Shown here: in pieces, positions 43,268 through 52,162 of the stretch | Numbering within the stretch: position 1 is the first letter of the stretch | Layout of the letters: the number at the start of each line of letters is the position of its first letter | Source of the DNA: Clostridia bacterium | Lineage (GTDB): Bacteria > Bacillota > Clostridia > Christensenellales > Aristaeellaceae | Direction: 5' to 3' | NCBI GenBank assembly: GCA_017410455.1 | Contig: JAFQQT010000093.1 | Span: forward strand, 46,514-110,513 | Length of the DNA: 64,000 nt | The notes under the pieces: model-generated | The model's input: the letters and a program-made list of their open reading frames with translations, nothing else | What the model was told of the DNA's origin: nothing | Database searches by the model: none | Made by a program: the position numbers and the translations under genes

Positions 43268-45610
43268 ATGATGAATGCCCGTGAACTGCTGCAGCAGGCC
43301 GAATCCCTGCTGCTGATGAACGACCATGTGACGCTGGAAAAGGCCACTGCCACCCAGCTGCACAACGCCATCTCCACCGCTGCGATGATCGCGCTCTCCC
43401 CCACCTGGGTCGCCTGCGAGGAGGCCCGCAGCGGCAAACGCCAGGCCTACTACATGTCCTCCGAGTACCTGATGGGCCGCATGGTGTACAACAACCTGTT
43501 CTGCCTGGGGTACCTCGATGAGGTTCGAGCCCTGCTGGCAGAACGCGGCGTGGACATCGCCGTGCTGGAGGATATCGAGGACGACGCTTTCGGCAACGGC
43601 GGCCTTGGGCGCCTGGCTGCCTGCTTCCTGGACAGCGCCGTCACCATCGACGTGCCCCTGACCGGCTACGGCCTGCGCTATAAGTACGGCCTGTTCAAGC
43701 AGAGCTTCGACGAGGAGGGCCGTCAGGTGGAATCCCCCGACGACTGGGCCAAGTTCGGCGATCCGTGGTCCATCCGCCGCCTCGACCGGTCCGTTATCGT
43801 CCACATGGCCACCGGCGACGTCCGCGCGGTGCCCTATGACATGCCCATCGTCGGCTATGGCGCGAAGAACATCGGCACCCTGCGCCTGTGGCAGACCGAG
43901 CCCATCAAGGCCGTTGACTTCTTCCAGTTCAACGAGCAGCGCTACGAGCAGGCCGCCGCCGACCGCAACCGCGCCGAGGACATCGTCAAGTTCCTCTACC
44001 CCAACGACAGCCGCATGGAAGGCAAGCAGATGCGCATCAAGCAGCAGTACGTGCTGGTGAGCGCCTCCCTGCAGGATATGCTGCGCGACTACAAGGCCCG
44101 CCACGGCACCGACTACAGCTTCTTCGCCCAGGAGCACGCCGTTCAGCTGAACGACACCCACCCGGTGATGGCCATCCCCGAGCTGATCCGCCTGCTGATG
44201 GCGGACGGCTTCACCTTCGAGGACGCCTTCCAGCTGGCCAGCCAGACCTTCGCCTACACCAACCACACCGTCATGCAGGAGGCGCTGGAAAAGTGGGATC
44301 GCAACCTGATGGCCACCGTGTGCCCGGAAATCGTCGAGATCATCCACATGATCAACGACCGCTTCAAGGTCGAGATGGCCGCCCGCGGCTTTGACGTGAA
44401 GCCCACCCGCTGCATTCTCTGGGGCGACCAGATCCACATGGCGCAGCTGGCCGTGTACGCCTCCTACGCCACCAACGGCGTGGCCGCCATCCACTCCCAG
44501 ATCCTCAAGGACGATGTGTTCGCCGACTGGTACGCCGTGTACCCCGAGCGCTTCCAGAACAAGACCAACGGCATCACCCAGCGCCGCTGGCTGGGCCTGT
44601 GCAACCCCGAGCTGTGCCGGCTCATCTCCGGCAAAATCGGCGATGGCTTCCTGACGGACCTCTACCAGCTGGAGGGGCTGAAGCCCTTCATCGATGACAC
44701 GCTGGCGGAGGACTTCATTGCCGTCAAGCGCGAGAAGAAGCGCCAGCTGGCCGCGGAGATCCTCAGGCATGAGGGCGTGGAGCTGGATCCCGACATGATC
44801 TTCGACGTGCAGGTCAAGCGCCTGCACGAGTACAAGCGCCAGTTCATGAACGCGCTGTCCATCCTGAACATTTACTACAAGCTCAAGGACGGCACGCTGA
44901 CCGACTTCACCCCCACCGCCTTTATCTTTGGCGCGAAGGCCGCCGCCGGCTATGCCCGCGCCAAGGCCGTTATCCGCCTGATCAACCAGATCGCCCGCCT
45001 GGTCAACGATGACCCCGACACGAAGCACCTGCTGAAGGTCGTGTTCGTGCAGAACTACAACTGCTCCTGGGCGGAGATGATCATCCCCGCAGCGGACGTG
45101 TCCGAGCAGATCTCTCCTGCCGGCACCGAGGCCAGCGGCACCGGCAACATGAAGCTGATGCTCAGCGGCGCGGTGACCCTGGGCACCTTCGACGGCGCGA
45201 ATGTCGAGATCGTCGAGCAGGCGGGCCGCGAGAACAACTACATCTTCGGCGCGACCGTCGATGAGCTCAATGCCCTGCGCCCCCACTACGACCCCAAGGC
45301 GATCTACAACGCCAACGCCGACCTGCGCCGCGTGCTGGACAGCCTGACCGAGGGCCGGTTCGACGATGAGGACGGCTCCCTGGAGGAGCTGGTTTCTTCC
45401 CTGCTGGTGGGTGCCAGCTGGCATGCGCCGGACCACTACTTCGTTCTGCAGGACTTCGCCTCCTACATGGAGCAGAAGCTCCGCTGCAACCGCGACTATC
45501 GCGACCGCATCGCCTTTGCGAAGAAGTGCCTGTTCAACATCGCCAGCGCCGGCAAGTTCTCCTCCGACCGCACCATCCGTCAGTATGCGGACGAGATCTG
45601 GCGGGTGTGA
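43268..45610 (+). CDS. glgP: glycogen/maltodextrin phosphorylase
   Basis: 780 aa, GT35 family; releases glucose-1-phosphate from alpha-1,4-glucans using pyridoxal phosphate. The PLP Lys is near residue 629 in ASGTGNMKLMLSG, with the glycine-rich NGGLGRLAACFLDS near residue 110 and GTFDGANVEI after the PLP site. TGGAGGTAATCCCC precedes ATG 43268, with a second ATG immediately after. Together with malQ it degrades internal or imported alpha-glucans. The length corresponds to the shorter bacterial form, without large regulatory insertions. Confidence 0.95.
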   Translation: MMNARELLQQAESLLLMNDHVTLEKATATQLHNAISTAAMIALSPTWVACEEARSGKRQAYYMSSEYLMGRMVYNNLFCLGYLDEVRALLAERGVDIAVLEDIEDDAFGNGGLGRLAACFLDSAVTIDVPLTGYGLRYKYGLFKQSFDEEGRQVESPDDWAKFGDPWSIRRLDRSVIVHMATGDVRAVPYDMPIVGYGAKNIGTLRLWQTEPIKAVDFFQFNEQRYEQAAADRNRAEDIVKFLYPNDSRMEGKQMRIKQQYVLVSASLQDMLRDYKARHGTDYSFFAQEHAVQLNDTHPVMAIPELIRLLMADGFTFEDAFQLASQTFAYTNHTVMQEALEKWDRNLMATVCPEIVEIIHMINDRFKVEMAARGFDVKPTRCILWGDQIHMAQLAVYASYATNGVAAIHSQILKDDVFADWYAVYPERFQNKTNGITQRRWLGLCNPELCRLISGKIGDGFLTDLYQLEGLKPFIDDTLAEDFIAVKREKKRQLAAEILRHEGVELDPDMIFDVQVKRLHEYKRQFMNALSILNIYYKLKDGTLTDFTPTAFIFGAKAAAGYARAKAVIRLINQIARLVNDDPDTKHLLKVVFVQNYNCSWAEMIIPAADVSEQISPAGTEASGTGNMKLMLSGAVTLGTFDGANVEIVEQAGRENNYIFGATVDELNALRPHYDPKAIYNANADLRRVLDSLTEGRFDDEDGSLEELVSSLLVGASWHAPDHYFVLQDFASYMEQKLRCNRDYRDRIAFAKKCLFNIASAGKFSSDRTIRQYADEIWRV

Positions 45611-45631
45611 TGCCCCGAATGGCAAACTGAA

Positions 45632-45667
45632 GACGGCTCCGGGTTCATCGCCCGGGGCCGTCCTTTT
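45632..45667 (+). terminator. terminator of malQ-glgP
   Basis: GACGGC-T-CCGGG (45632-45643) pairs with CCCGG-GG-CCGTC (45651-45662), followed by CTTTTG. Confidence 0.85.
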
Positions 45668-45725
45668 GCTATTGCTCATTAAAACATGAATGGGCTGCTC
45701 GTATTCTCTGAGATACAGATGCCCA

Positions 45726-46265
45726 TCACCACGGCCAGGCGCCATGCAGCCAGTAATGCGCGCCCGTGCACAGGGCCATATTCACCGCCGCCATCAGCGC
45801 CCACCCCAGCACGGTGAACACCGCAATCACCGGATAGAGCGTCGTCGACTGCACGAAGAAATCCTCCATGTCGCTCACCCAGCTCCAGTCGAACGTCTCC
45901 TCGAACAGGCCGGGGATGCCGCGCAGGACGATGGCCAGATCCACCAGGACAACCACCGCCATCGCCACGAGCGTTACGATCTCCTTCGTACCGTTTGCGG
46001 GGCGCTTCCAGGCTGCAATGTAGGCCTGCCCCTTCTCAACAAAGCCGTCGAACAGGGCGCTGTACACCTGCAGCTCGTCGGCATATGCCTGCGAGAAGTC
46101 CATCCCCATCAGGCCGATCGTTCCGGCAAAGACGGGCAGGAACAGCGCATACAGCGCGATGCTCCCCGCCAGCTTCCGCCGCTTGCCCAGAAGCAGCCGC
46201 AGCGTGCCATACAGCATGCAGTTCAGCAAAAGCAGGCCCACCAGTGCCCGCAGACACATCACCAT
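45726..46265 (-). CDS. multi-pass membrane protein, unknown
   Basis: 179 aa, not recognised. Four hydrophobic segments are visible: ~5-25 (LRALVGLLLLNCMLYGTL), ~33-52 (AGSIALYALFLPVFAGTIG), ~95-113 (IVTLVAMAVVVLVDLAIVL) and ~143-165 (YPVIAVFTVLGWALMAAVNM). The loop between segments two and three is acidic and probably exposed. The ATG follows GGGGCGGGG. It is convergent with glgP and divergent from the ABC importer. No family or role can be assigned. Confidence 0.72.
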   Translation of the reverse strand: MVMCLRALVGLLLLNCMLYGTLRLLLGKRRKLAGSIALYALFLPVFAGTIGLMGMDFSQAYADELQVYSALFDGFVEKGQAYIAAWKRPANGTKEIVTLVAMAVVVLVDLAIVLRGIPGLFEETFDWSWVSDMEDFFVQSTTLYPVIAVFTVLGWALMAAVNMALCTGAHYWLHGAWPW

Positions 46266-46301
46266 TGCAACCCCGCCCCTCGTGCGTCATACTCTGCCAT
46301 C

Positions 46302-46330
46302 ATTCTACCACATCTCTCAACGAATGGCAA
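46302..46330 (-). promoter_or_regulatory. promoter of the membrane-protein gene
   Basis: On the minus strand TTGCCA (46325-46330), 17-base spacer, TGGTAGAAT extended -10 (TAGAAT 46302-46307). Confidence 0.75.
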
Positions 46331-46390
46331 ACCGGTTTTCGCATCTTCGGCAAGGAAAACATGGAACCGCGCCAGACCGCGTCGCATAGT

Positions 46391-46447
46391 CTGCTCCCGG
46401 AGGCAGGGCACATCCTCACACCGCCCTGGCCTGAAAGGATGTGAACC
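46391..46447 (+). promoter_or_regulatory. leader hairpins that can mask the importer RBS
   Basis: CTGC-T-CC-CGG-AGGCAG (46391-46406) can form a small stem. CACATCCT (46409-46416) is perfectly complementary to AGGATGTG (46436-46443), which contains the Shine-Dalgarno of the ATPase gene. The layout fits translational control, perhaps by a ligand or temperature. I do not recognise a known riboswitch class. Confidence 0.5.
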
Positions 46448-47233
46448 ATGCCAGAACAGCCATACCTGCAGGTAAAGGGGCTGTCGAAGGCCTTTGGCAG
46501 CGGCCCCAACGCCGTTACTGCCCTCAAGGACGTGTCCTTCACGCTCGATCAGGGGAAGTTCCTGGCCGTCCTCGGCCCCAGCGGCTGCGGCAAATCGACG
46601 CTATTCAACATCATCGCCGGGCTGATGGCGCCGGACGGCGGCGACGTGACCCTCCAGGGCGAGTCGCTGCTGATGCGTCCCGGCCGCACTGGATACATGC
46701 TGCAGAAGGATCTGCTGCTGCCCTGGCGGACTGTGGCGGACAACATCACCCTGCCCCAGACGCTGCGGGGTATCAGGCGGCGCAGGGCTCTGGAGAACGC
46801 CCTGGAGGACGCGCGCGCCTGCGGGCTGGAGCCCCTGCTGCACCGCCGTCCAGATGAGCTCTCCGGCGGGCAGCGTCAGCGGGCGGCTCTGGTGCGCACG
46901 CTGCAATCCGGCAAGCCCCTGCTGCTGCTCGATGAGCCCTTTGGCGCGCTGGACGCCATCACCCGGCTGCACCTGCAGGAACTGCTGACGTCCATCTGCC
47001 TGCAGAAGCGGCTGACCATCCTCTTTGTGACCCACGACGTGGACGAGGCGCTGCTGCTCTCCGATTCCGTGCTGGTGATGGGCTGCCAACCTGGCCGCAT
47101 CATCGGCCAGTACGACCTGCCGCAGGAAAAGCCCCGCACCCTCAAAACCCTCGCCCTGCCCCGGCTGATGGCCGTCAAGGCGGAGATCATGGCGCTGCTG
47201 GATCAGGAGGTGAAGCAGCATGCAAAGGAATGA
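46448..47233 (+). CDS. ABC transporter ATPase, SsuB/TauB/ThiZ type
   Basis: 261 aa. Energises import of a small organic solute. Walker A GPSGCGKST is near residues 41-49, the Q-loop in MLQKDLLLPW, the signature ELSGGQRQRAAL, Walker B LLLLDEPFGALD, and the H-loop VTHDVDEAL. The PW after the Q-loop is typical of the nitrate/sulfonate/taurine family. The start is preceded by AAAGGATG, which lies in the masking hairpin. It overlaps the permease by 14 bases. Confidence 0.92.
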   Translation: MPEQPYLQVKGLSKAFGSGPNAVTALKDVSFTLDQGKFLAVLGPSGCGKSTLFNIIAGLMAPDGGDVTLQGESLLMRPGRTGYMLQKDLLLPWRTVADNITLPQTLRGIRRRRALENALEDARACGLEPLLHRRPDELSGGQRQRAALVRTLQSGKPLLLLDEPFGALDAITRLHLQELLTSICLQKRLTILFVTHDVDEALLLSDSVLVMGCQPGRIIGQYDLPQEKPRTLKTLALPRLMAVKAEIMALLDQEVKQHAKE

Positions 47234-48005
47234 GCGCATTTGCCGCTGGCGCATCAACGCGTGGCGCTGGGGGCTGCTGGCGGCGCTGATCGTATTCTGG
47301 GAAGCCGGAAGCCGACTGGGGCTGATCGACGCGTTCTTCTTCTCCAGCCCCACGGAGATCCTCAGCACAGCCGTGGTGAAGTGGCGCAGCGGCCAGCTCT
47401 GGCGGGATGTTGCCTACACCGCCTCGGCCACCCTGCTGGGCTTTGTGAGCGGCACGGTCACGGGCAGCCTGCTGGGGCTGCTGCTGTGGTTCAGCCGCAA
47501 GGTGACGCTGGTGGCAGAACCCTGGATGGTGGTGCTCAACGCGCTGCCCAAGCTGGCACTGGCGCCGGTGCTGGTCATCTGGTTCGGCATCGGCTTCTCG
47601 TCGAAGGTGGTGCTGGCCTTCCTGATGACGGTGATCGTGGCGGCAATGTCGGCCTATGGCGGGGTGCAGAGCGTTGATCCGGCGCTGGAAACGCTCATGA
47701 CCTCCCTGGGCGCAAGGCGCTGGCAGACCTTCACCCGCCTGGTGGTGCCGGCGGCCATGCCCAGCATCATCACAGGCCTGCGCGTCAACATCGCCCTGGC
47801 CATGGCCGGCGCCATCGTGGGCGAATTCATTGCATCAGACCGCGGCCTCGGGCGTATGATCGTGTACGCCGGTACCACCTTCGACCTCAAGCTCGTCTGG
47901 GTGGGCGTGGTGGTGCTGTCCATCGTCAGCGTGCTGATGTATGCAGGCGTGGTGCTGCTTGAAAAGCTGCTGCTCCGGCGGTGGATGGCCCGCAGACCGG
48001 AATAA
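47220..48005 (+). CDS. ABC transporter permease, SsuC/TauC/ThiX type
   Basis: 261 aa with about six membrane helices. The EAA loop that contacts the ATPase is ALETLMTSLGARRWQTFTRL followed by VVPAAMPSIITGLR. VNIALAMAGAIVGEF ahead of the C-terminal helices is a family mark. The start overlaps the ATPase 3' end, so translation is coupled. The substrate is not determined by the permease. Confidence 0.92.
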   Translation: MQRNERICRWRINAWRWGLLAALIVFWEAGSRLGLIDAFFFSSPTEILSTAVVKWRSGQLWRDVAYTASATLLGFVSGTVTGSLLGLLLWFSRKVTLVAEPWMVVLNALPKLALAPVLVIWFGIGFSSKVVLAFLMTVIVAAMSAYGGVQSVDPALETLMTSLGARRWQTFTRLVVPAAMPSIITGLRVNIALAMAGAIVGEFIASDRGLGRMIVYAGTTFDLKLVWVGVVVLSIVSVLMYAGVVLLEKLLLRRWMARRPE

Positions 48006-48025
48006 CATGATTGGAGGCGAACCCC

Positions 48026-49039
48026 ATGAACCGGAAGGTGATCTCCCTGCTGATGGTGCTGCTGCTCCTTTCCGCCCCTGCCGCCCTGGCAGAAACGGCG
48101 GATCTGCAGTCCATCGTCGTGTCCGAGCCGGTGCATCTCATCGGCTATCTGCCGCTCTATGTGGCCATCCACGAGGGCTACTTCGCCCAGGAGGGCCTGG
48201 ACGTCACGGTCGTACAGGCCACCGGCGGCGCGCATGTCACGGCTGTGGTATCCGGCGACGTCTTCGCTGCCATCGGCGGCGTGGACAGCTACAACTTCGC
48301 CAATCAGGGCAATGACGACCCCATCATCGCCATCGTCAACTGCGTCAACCGCGCCAATGTGTACCTCTTCGCGCGCAAGGGGCTGGCGCCCGCCTCAGAC
48401 AGCGCGGAGGACATGGCCGACTTCCTCCGGGGGAAGGTCATCATCGCCGGGCGGTATGGCGGCAGCCCCAATGTGCTGACGCGCTGGCTGGTGAAGAGCG
48501 TCGGCCTTGACCCGGATACCGACGTGACCCTCTCTGAGAACGCCGACGCTGCCACGGTCACCGCCATGCTGCGCTATGGCCAGGGTGACATCGGCAACGG
48601 CGGCGAACCGCAGATCTCCGAAGGCGTGACTGCCGGGATCTTCGAGGAACCCTTCGTCGCCTTCCCCGACCTGGGCGACTACGCCTACTCCGTCATCGGC
48701 GTGAAGCGCTCGACCATCGAGAGTGACCCGGAGACATGCATGGCCTTCGTCCGCGCAATGCTGCGCGCCCTGCAGGCTGTGGCGGAGGATCGCCCCCTGG
48801 CCGAACGCGTGCTGGAGCTGGAGTTCCCCACCCTGACCGACGAAGGCCGCCAGGCTGCCCTCGACCGCGCCTATGCCGACGAGCTCTGGAGCCCTGATGG
48901 CTTCATCAGCCAGCAGGCCGTGGATACCTGCATGCAGGTTCTGACCATCTCCGGCCTCTTTGAGGGCGAATGGGACTACGCGCAGATGGTCGACATGCAG
49001 TTTGTCGAGGTGCTCACGGGCGCTGACGACGCACAGTGA
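48026..49039 (+). CDS. ABC transporter substrate-binding protein, NMT1/SsuA-like
   Basis: 337 aa. A signal peptide (VISLLMVLLLLSAPAALA|ET) is followed by a periplasmic-binding fold of the NMT1/THI5-SsuA class, seen in GYLPLYVAIHEGYFAQEGLD and GGVDSYNFANQG. The class binds sulfonates, taurine, nitrate or thiamine-precursor pyrimidines; the ligand cannot be chosen. There is no lipobox, which is unusual for a Gram-positive binding protein, so retention may need a partner. GGAGGCG sets ATG 48026 rather than TTG 48011. Confidence 0.87.
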   Translation: MNRKVISLLMVLLLLSAPAALAETADLQSIVVSEPVHLIGYLPLYVAIHEGYFAQEGLDVTVVQATGGAHVTAVVSGDVFAAIGGVDSYNFANQGNDDPIIAIVNCVNRANVYLFARKGLAPASDSAEDMADFLRGKVIIAGRYGGSPNVLTRWLVKSVGLDPDTDVTLSENADAATVTAMLRYGQGDIGNGGEPQISEGVTAGIFEEPFVAFPDLGDYAYSVIGVKRSTIESDPETCMAFVRAMLRALQAVAEDRPLAERVLELEFPTLTDEGRQAALDRAYADELWSPDGFISQQAVDTCMQVLTISGLFEGEWDYAQMVDMQFVEVLTGADDAQ

Positions 49040-49045
49040 TACCCC

Positions 49046-49080
49046 GCCGCCGGAGGCTGTCCGGCGGCTATTTCATTTCT
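49046..49080 (+). terminator. terminator of the ABC importer operon
   Basis: GCCGCCGGA (49046-49054) pairs perfectly with TCCGGCGGC (49060-49068), followed by TATTTCATTTC. Confidence 0.78.
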
Positions 49081-49091
49081 GCAGGGATCAG

Positions 49092-49128
49092 AAAAGCCAG
49101 CCGCGTGCATCGTGCATCGGCTGGCTTT
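49092..49128. terminator. bidirectional terminator, mainly for the minus operon
   Basis: AAGCCAGCCG (49094-49103) pairs with CGGCTGGCTT (49118-49127); AAAA on the left gives a T run on the minus strand. Confidence 0.82.
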
Positions 49129-49133
49129 GTGTA

Positions 49134-50492
49134 TTACTGCAGGTAGAGCAGCAGCTGCATCGGGACCACCTTGAGCAACCGCGTGGTCAGTTCGGTGGTG
49201 AGATCAGCGCCCATCTCGTTGAGCAGGCCCGCGTCCTCCGCCGCCATCACATCGCAGAGGGTGTAGCCGCTCAGATCCGTGCTGATGGGGTCGCAGGGCG
49301 CCCAGGTGATGCGCTCGGTCATGTAGACCTTGCCGCCGAAGCTGTAGCTGCAGGTGTTGCTGAAGCGCGTGCCGCCCAGCAGGAAGCCCTTGGCTGTCAT
49401 GCCGCTCCCGGTGGCCACATCCGTCCCCTGGACGCTTTCGAAGCTCCAGGCGGCGTTGTCCCCGACCAGATTGATCTGCGCAGACCAGTCGAGCTCATAC
49501 AGCGTCTCTTCAAACACCGCCGCCGCAAAGGCGAAATCCTCGTCCTTCAGCCCGGTGAACTCCACGATCGACCCCTCCAGGGCCAGATGGATCGCACCGT
49601 CCTCATCGGTGGTCTTCGTCAGGCTGATGCCGTGGCAGTGCCAGAAGTTCACGTCGTCCATCGGGAGGCCGGCCACGATGAGCAGCTCGCCATCCGCATA
49701 GCCCACCGAGAGGGTCGCCAGCTGCTTCTCGCCCGCCAGCACCGTGGCAGACAGGCCGATGGGCGCATAAGCTGCATCATACACCACGCGCACGATATAG
49801 TGATGCGTGTTGGCCGCCGAAGCATCCTGATGGGCCTGTTCGATCCCGGCGATGAAGCCTTCGCCATCAAAGCCGAGGTACTCCGCAACCGCCAGAATCA
49901 GCTCGCGCACCTCATCGGTCATCGCGGCACTGAGGAGCGCGGCGATATCCGCGTCATCGAAGGTGCAGGTGGTGCAGTACACGCCGCCGGCGTACGCATC
50001 GCCGCTGAAGCTGCCGCGCTGCGTGGTCACCTCGAAGCCGTCCAGGTGCGCTGCCGCCGCGCTCACAACGCCGCCCAGCAGCTGCAGCCAGTCCGTGCCT
50101 TCCATCAGCTGCACGAAGGCAGCGTCCTCCGGGCTCATCAGGTCGGCGGGGATGAGCAGGGCATTGCTGCCCAGCAGCTCGCTGGTGATCACCAGATCCG
50201 CGCCGCTGGCAATGACGCTCATCTCCAGCAGGTTCGTGTCGTCAAATGCCATGGTGAAGCGGTTTGCATCCTCCTGCGTCACAACGCGGATTGCAAAGCC
50301 GTCCACCATTTCCGCAAGGGACTGGCACAGGTCATCCTCGTTATTCGCGCCGGCAAAGAGGCCCATCGCCTTGAACACGTCCGGTGCGTTCTCCTGGTTG
50401 ATCTGCACGGAAGCCTCAAGACAGCAGGTCTCCGCCAGGGCTGCCACAGGCAGCAACAGCGCCAGCAACAGCGCCAGAATCCGCTTTGTCAT
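49134..50492 (-). CDS. secreted protein of unknown function (cluster member C)
   Basis: 452 aa, not recognised. Signal peptide ILALLLALLLPVAALA|ET, no membrane helix after it. The mature part is acidic and beta-rich with alternating polar/hydrophobic strands (for example NRFTMAFDDTNLLEMSVIAS and HYIVRVVYDAAYAPIGLSAT). Its first ~130 residues have the same order of elements as the protein at 52163 (helix, D-x-F/L-x-I/M-R strand, then AxxL...LGxS). GGAGG spaces for ATG 50492 rather than 50498. Last gene of the five-gene minus operon. Confidence 0.75.
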   Translation of the reverse strand: MTKRILALLLALLLPVAALAETCCLEASVQINQENAPDVFKAMGLFAGANNEDDLCQSLAEMVDGFAIRVVTQEDANRFTMAFDDTNLLEMSVIASGADLVITSELLGSNALLIPADLMSPEDAAFVQLMEGTDWLQLLGGVVSAAAAHLDGFEVTTQRGSFSGDAYAGGVYCTTCTFDDADIAALLSAAMTDEVRELILAVAEYLGFDGEGFIAGIEQAHQDASAANTHHYIVRVVYDAAYAPIGLSATVLAGEKQLATLSVGYADGELLIVAGLPMDDVNFWHCHGISLTKTTDEDGAIHLALEGSIVEFTGLKDEDFAFAAAVFEETLYELDWSAQINLVGDNAAWSFESVQGTDVATGSGMTAKGFLLGGTRFSNTCSYSFGGKVYMTERITWAPCDPISTDLSGYTLCDVMAAEDAGLLNEMGADLTTELTTRLLKVVPMQLLLYLQ

Positions 50493-50516
50493 CCGCATTT
50501 CCTCCTGTCTTTGGCC

Positions 50517-52121
50517 TTACTGTGCAGGCGCAGCGTTCAGGTTCATCATCGTTTCCATCGCATGCTGCACAAAGATCGTGCGCAGCTCCGCCTTCCGCCC
50601 GTCAGACATGGCGGAGATGTCCTCGCCGCCCGTCGTGGGCAGCGCCTCATGCGCCCAGCGCTCGGCCACCTTCAGGCTGGCCGTCAGGGCCAGCTCGGCA
50701 TCCGGGAGCGTCGCGGCCAGCTGGATTGCCAGCTGCACAGGGCTGTTGACCTTGTCGCGCTTGGTGTAGGTCACCTTCGCCTCAAAGGACAGGGGCGCGA
50801 ACTCGATGTAGGTGCTGTGGAAGGCGTCCTCCGGCTCCGCCAGGGACATGTCCGGCGTCACGTTCAGCGACCAGGCAAATGCCTCCAGGGTGTTGTACTC
50901 CTCGTCCTCTGTGATGGTGTGGCTGGCGGAGTACGCGAAGGCCGCAGAGAGCGGCGGCTGCTCGCTGTCCACCGCAGGCGTGATGCGCAGGAAGCCGCTG
51001 TATGCGCTGCTTTCCTCCGCCGCCGCGCCGCTGACGATCGTGGTTACGGTGTACTGCGGGCTGCTCAGGCTGATGGAGAGTTCCTCGCCGGCCTGCCGGA
51101 TGGAGATGCGGTCGACGCCCGCCAGCGCATCGTCATAGGGCAGAGTGAACGCCTGCTGCAGCATGGCGCTCAGGGGAGCGGTCAACTCCTGGGGCAGCGA
51201 AAGGAGCGGCAGGGAGATGTTCATCGCCGTCGTTTCGCCCAGCATCGTGGTTTCGCGCTCCAGCAGAATGCTGCCCTGCAGCGGCGCGACGTCGATGCAG
51301 TACTCATAGAACCAGAGCATCGCAGGATTGAGGTAGAGGGAGCACTGCTCGTCCGTCAGGTAGGGCATGGCGAGGGTCAGCAGCTCCACGTCGTTCATCA
51401 TCAGGCCCAGAAGGTACTTCGCCTCGGCCTTGAGCGCCTCTGCGGGAATCTCGTAGCTGGCGCGCAGCGTCGTGCGGCCGCCATTGCCGGTCACCACCGT
51501 GGGGGTGGCATAATCCGCCAGCCACATGTCCACGAGGGTTTCATACTTGGTCAATACGGGCGTCCACTCCGCCGCCCAGTCTGCGCTGTCGATGGCGAAG
51601 AGCTCTCCCAGGGCGGACCAGGCGGTGACATTGCCGCTCTGCGCCGCATCCGGCAGCTGCAGCGGGTTGAAGGCGTTCAGCAGCGCCAGCGTTTCGCCGT
51701 CGGACACCTGATAGGGCAGGTTCACGTTCTTCACCGGCAGGGTGAGGAACTCGCCGGGCAGCAGCTCGCTGCTCAGGAAGATCCCCTCGGGCGTGCCGTA
51801 CACATACGTCAGGCCCTGCTGATTGCCCTGCGCATCCTTGACCCAGAGCTTCATCTGCCAGTCGTCATCATCCGGCACCAGGTCGGACTTCCCGGCCTGC
51901 TGCTCGCCGATGATGCGCACCTGCACCTTGGCGGCAGTGAAAGGCAGGAGCAGATCCAGCCATTCCGCCACGCCGGAAGCCGTCACGGACACGGTGCCAC
52001 GAAGGCCGTTGCCGCCGGTGATGAACTGCTGGCGGAACAAGCGCGTGGGCGAATAATCCTCGGCCAGCGCCGCAGGAGCCGCCAGCATCAGGCACAGCAG
52101 GATGCACAGGATACGTTTCAT
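50517..52121 (-). CDS. secreted protein of unknown function (cluster member B)
   Basis: 534 aa, not recognised. Signal peptide ILCILLCLMLAAPAALA|ED. The mature protein is acidic with long amphipathic strands, for example WQMKLWVKDAQGNQQGLTYV and SSPQYTVTTIVSGAA, and no catalytic motif is apparent. AAGGAGGCAACCCC fixes ATG 52121; the upstream open frame overlaps the neighbouring gene. Its neighbours on both sides are also large secreted proteins of the same style, suggesting a set acting together outside the cell. Confidence 0.75.
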   Translation of the reverse strand: MKRILCILLCLMLAAPAALAEDYSPTRLFRQQFITGGNGLRGTVSVTASGVAEWLDLLLPFTAAKVQVRIIGEQQAGKSDLVPDDDDWQMKLWVKDAQGNQQGLTYVYGTPEGIFLSSELLPGEFLTLPVKNVNLPYQVSDGETLALLNAFNPLQLPDAAQSGNVTAWSALGELFAIDSADWAAEWTPVLTKYETLVDMWLADYATPTVVTGNGGRTTLRASYEIPAEALKAEAKYLLGLMMNDVELLTLAMPYLTDEQCSLYLNPAMLWFYEYCIDVAPLQGSILLERETTMLGETTAMNISLPLLSLPQELTAPLSAMLQQAFTLPYDDALAGVDRISIRQAGEELSISLSSPQYTVTTIVSGAAAEESSAYSGFLRITPAVDSEQPPLSAAFAYSASHTITEDEEYNTLEAFAWSLNVTPDMSLAEPEDAFHSTYIEFAPLSFEAKVTYTKRDKVNSPVQLAIQLAATLPDAELALTASLKVAERWAHEALPTTGGEDISAMSDGRKAELRTIFVQHAMETMMNLNAAPAQ

Positions 52122-52162
52122 GGGGTTGCCTCCTTGGTTTCGGTCAGTCAGAATGGCGCAGA

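Noticed and set aside
42989-45745. 918-residue minus-strand frame
   Set aside because: Antisense to malQ/glgP, produced by GC-rich codon usage; no motif.
46331-46447. Known TPP riboswitch before the NMT1-type importer
   Set aside because: The conserved CTGAGA and CCTGATCTGG elements are absent.
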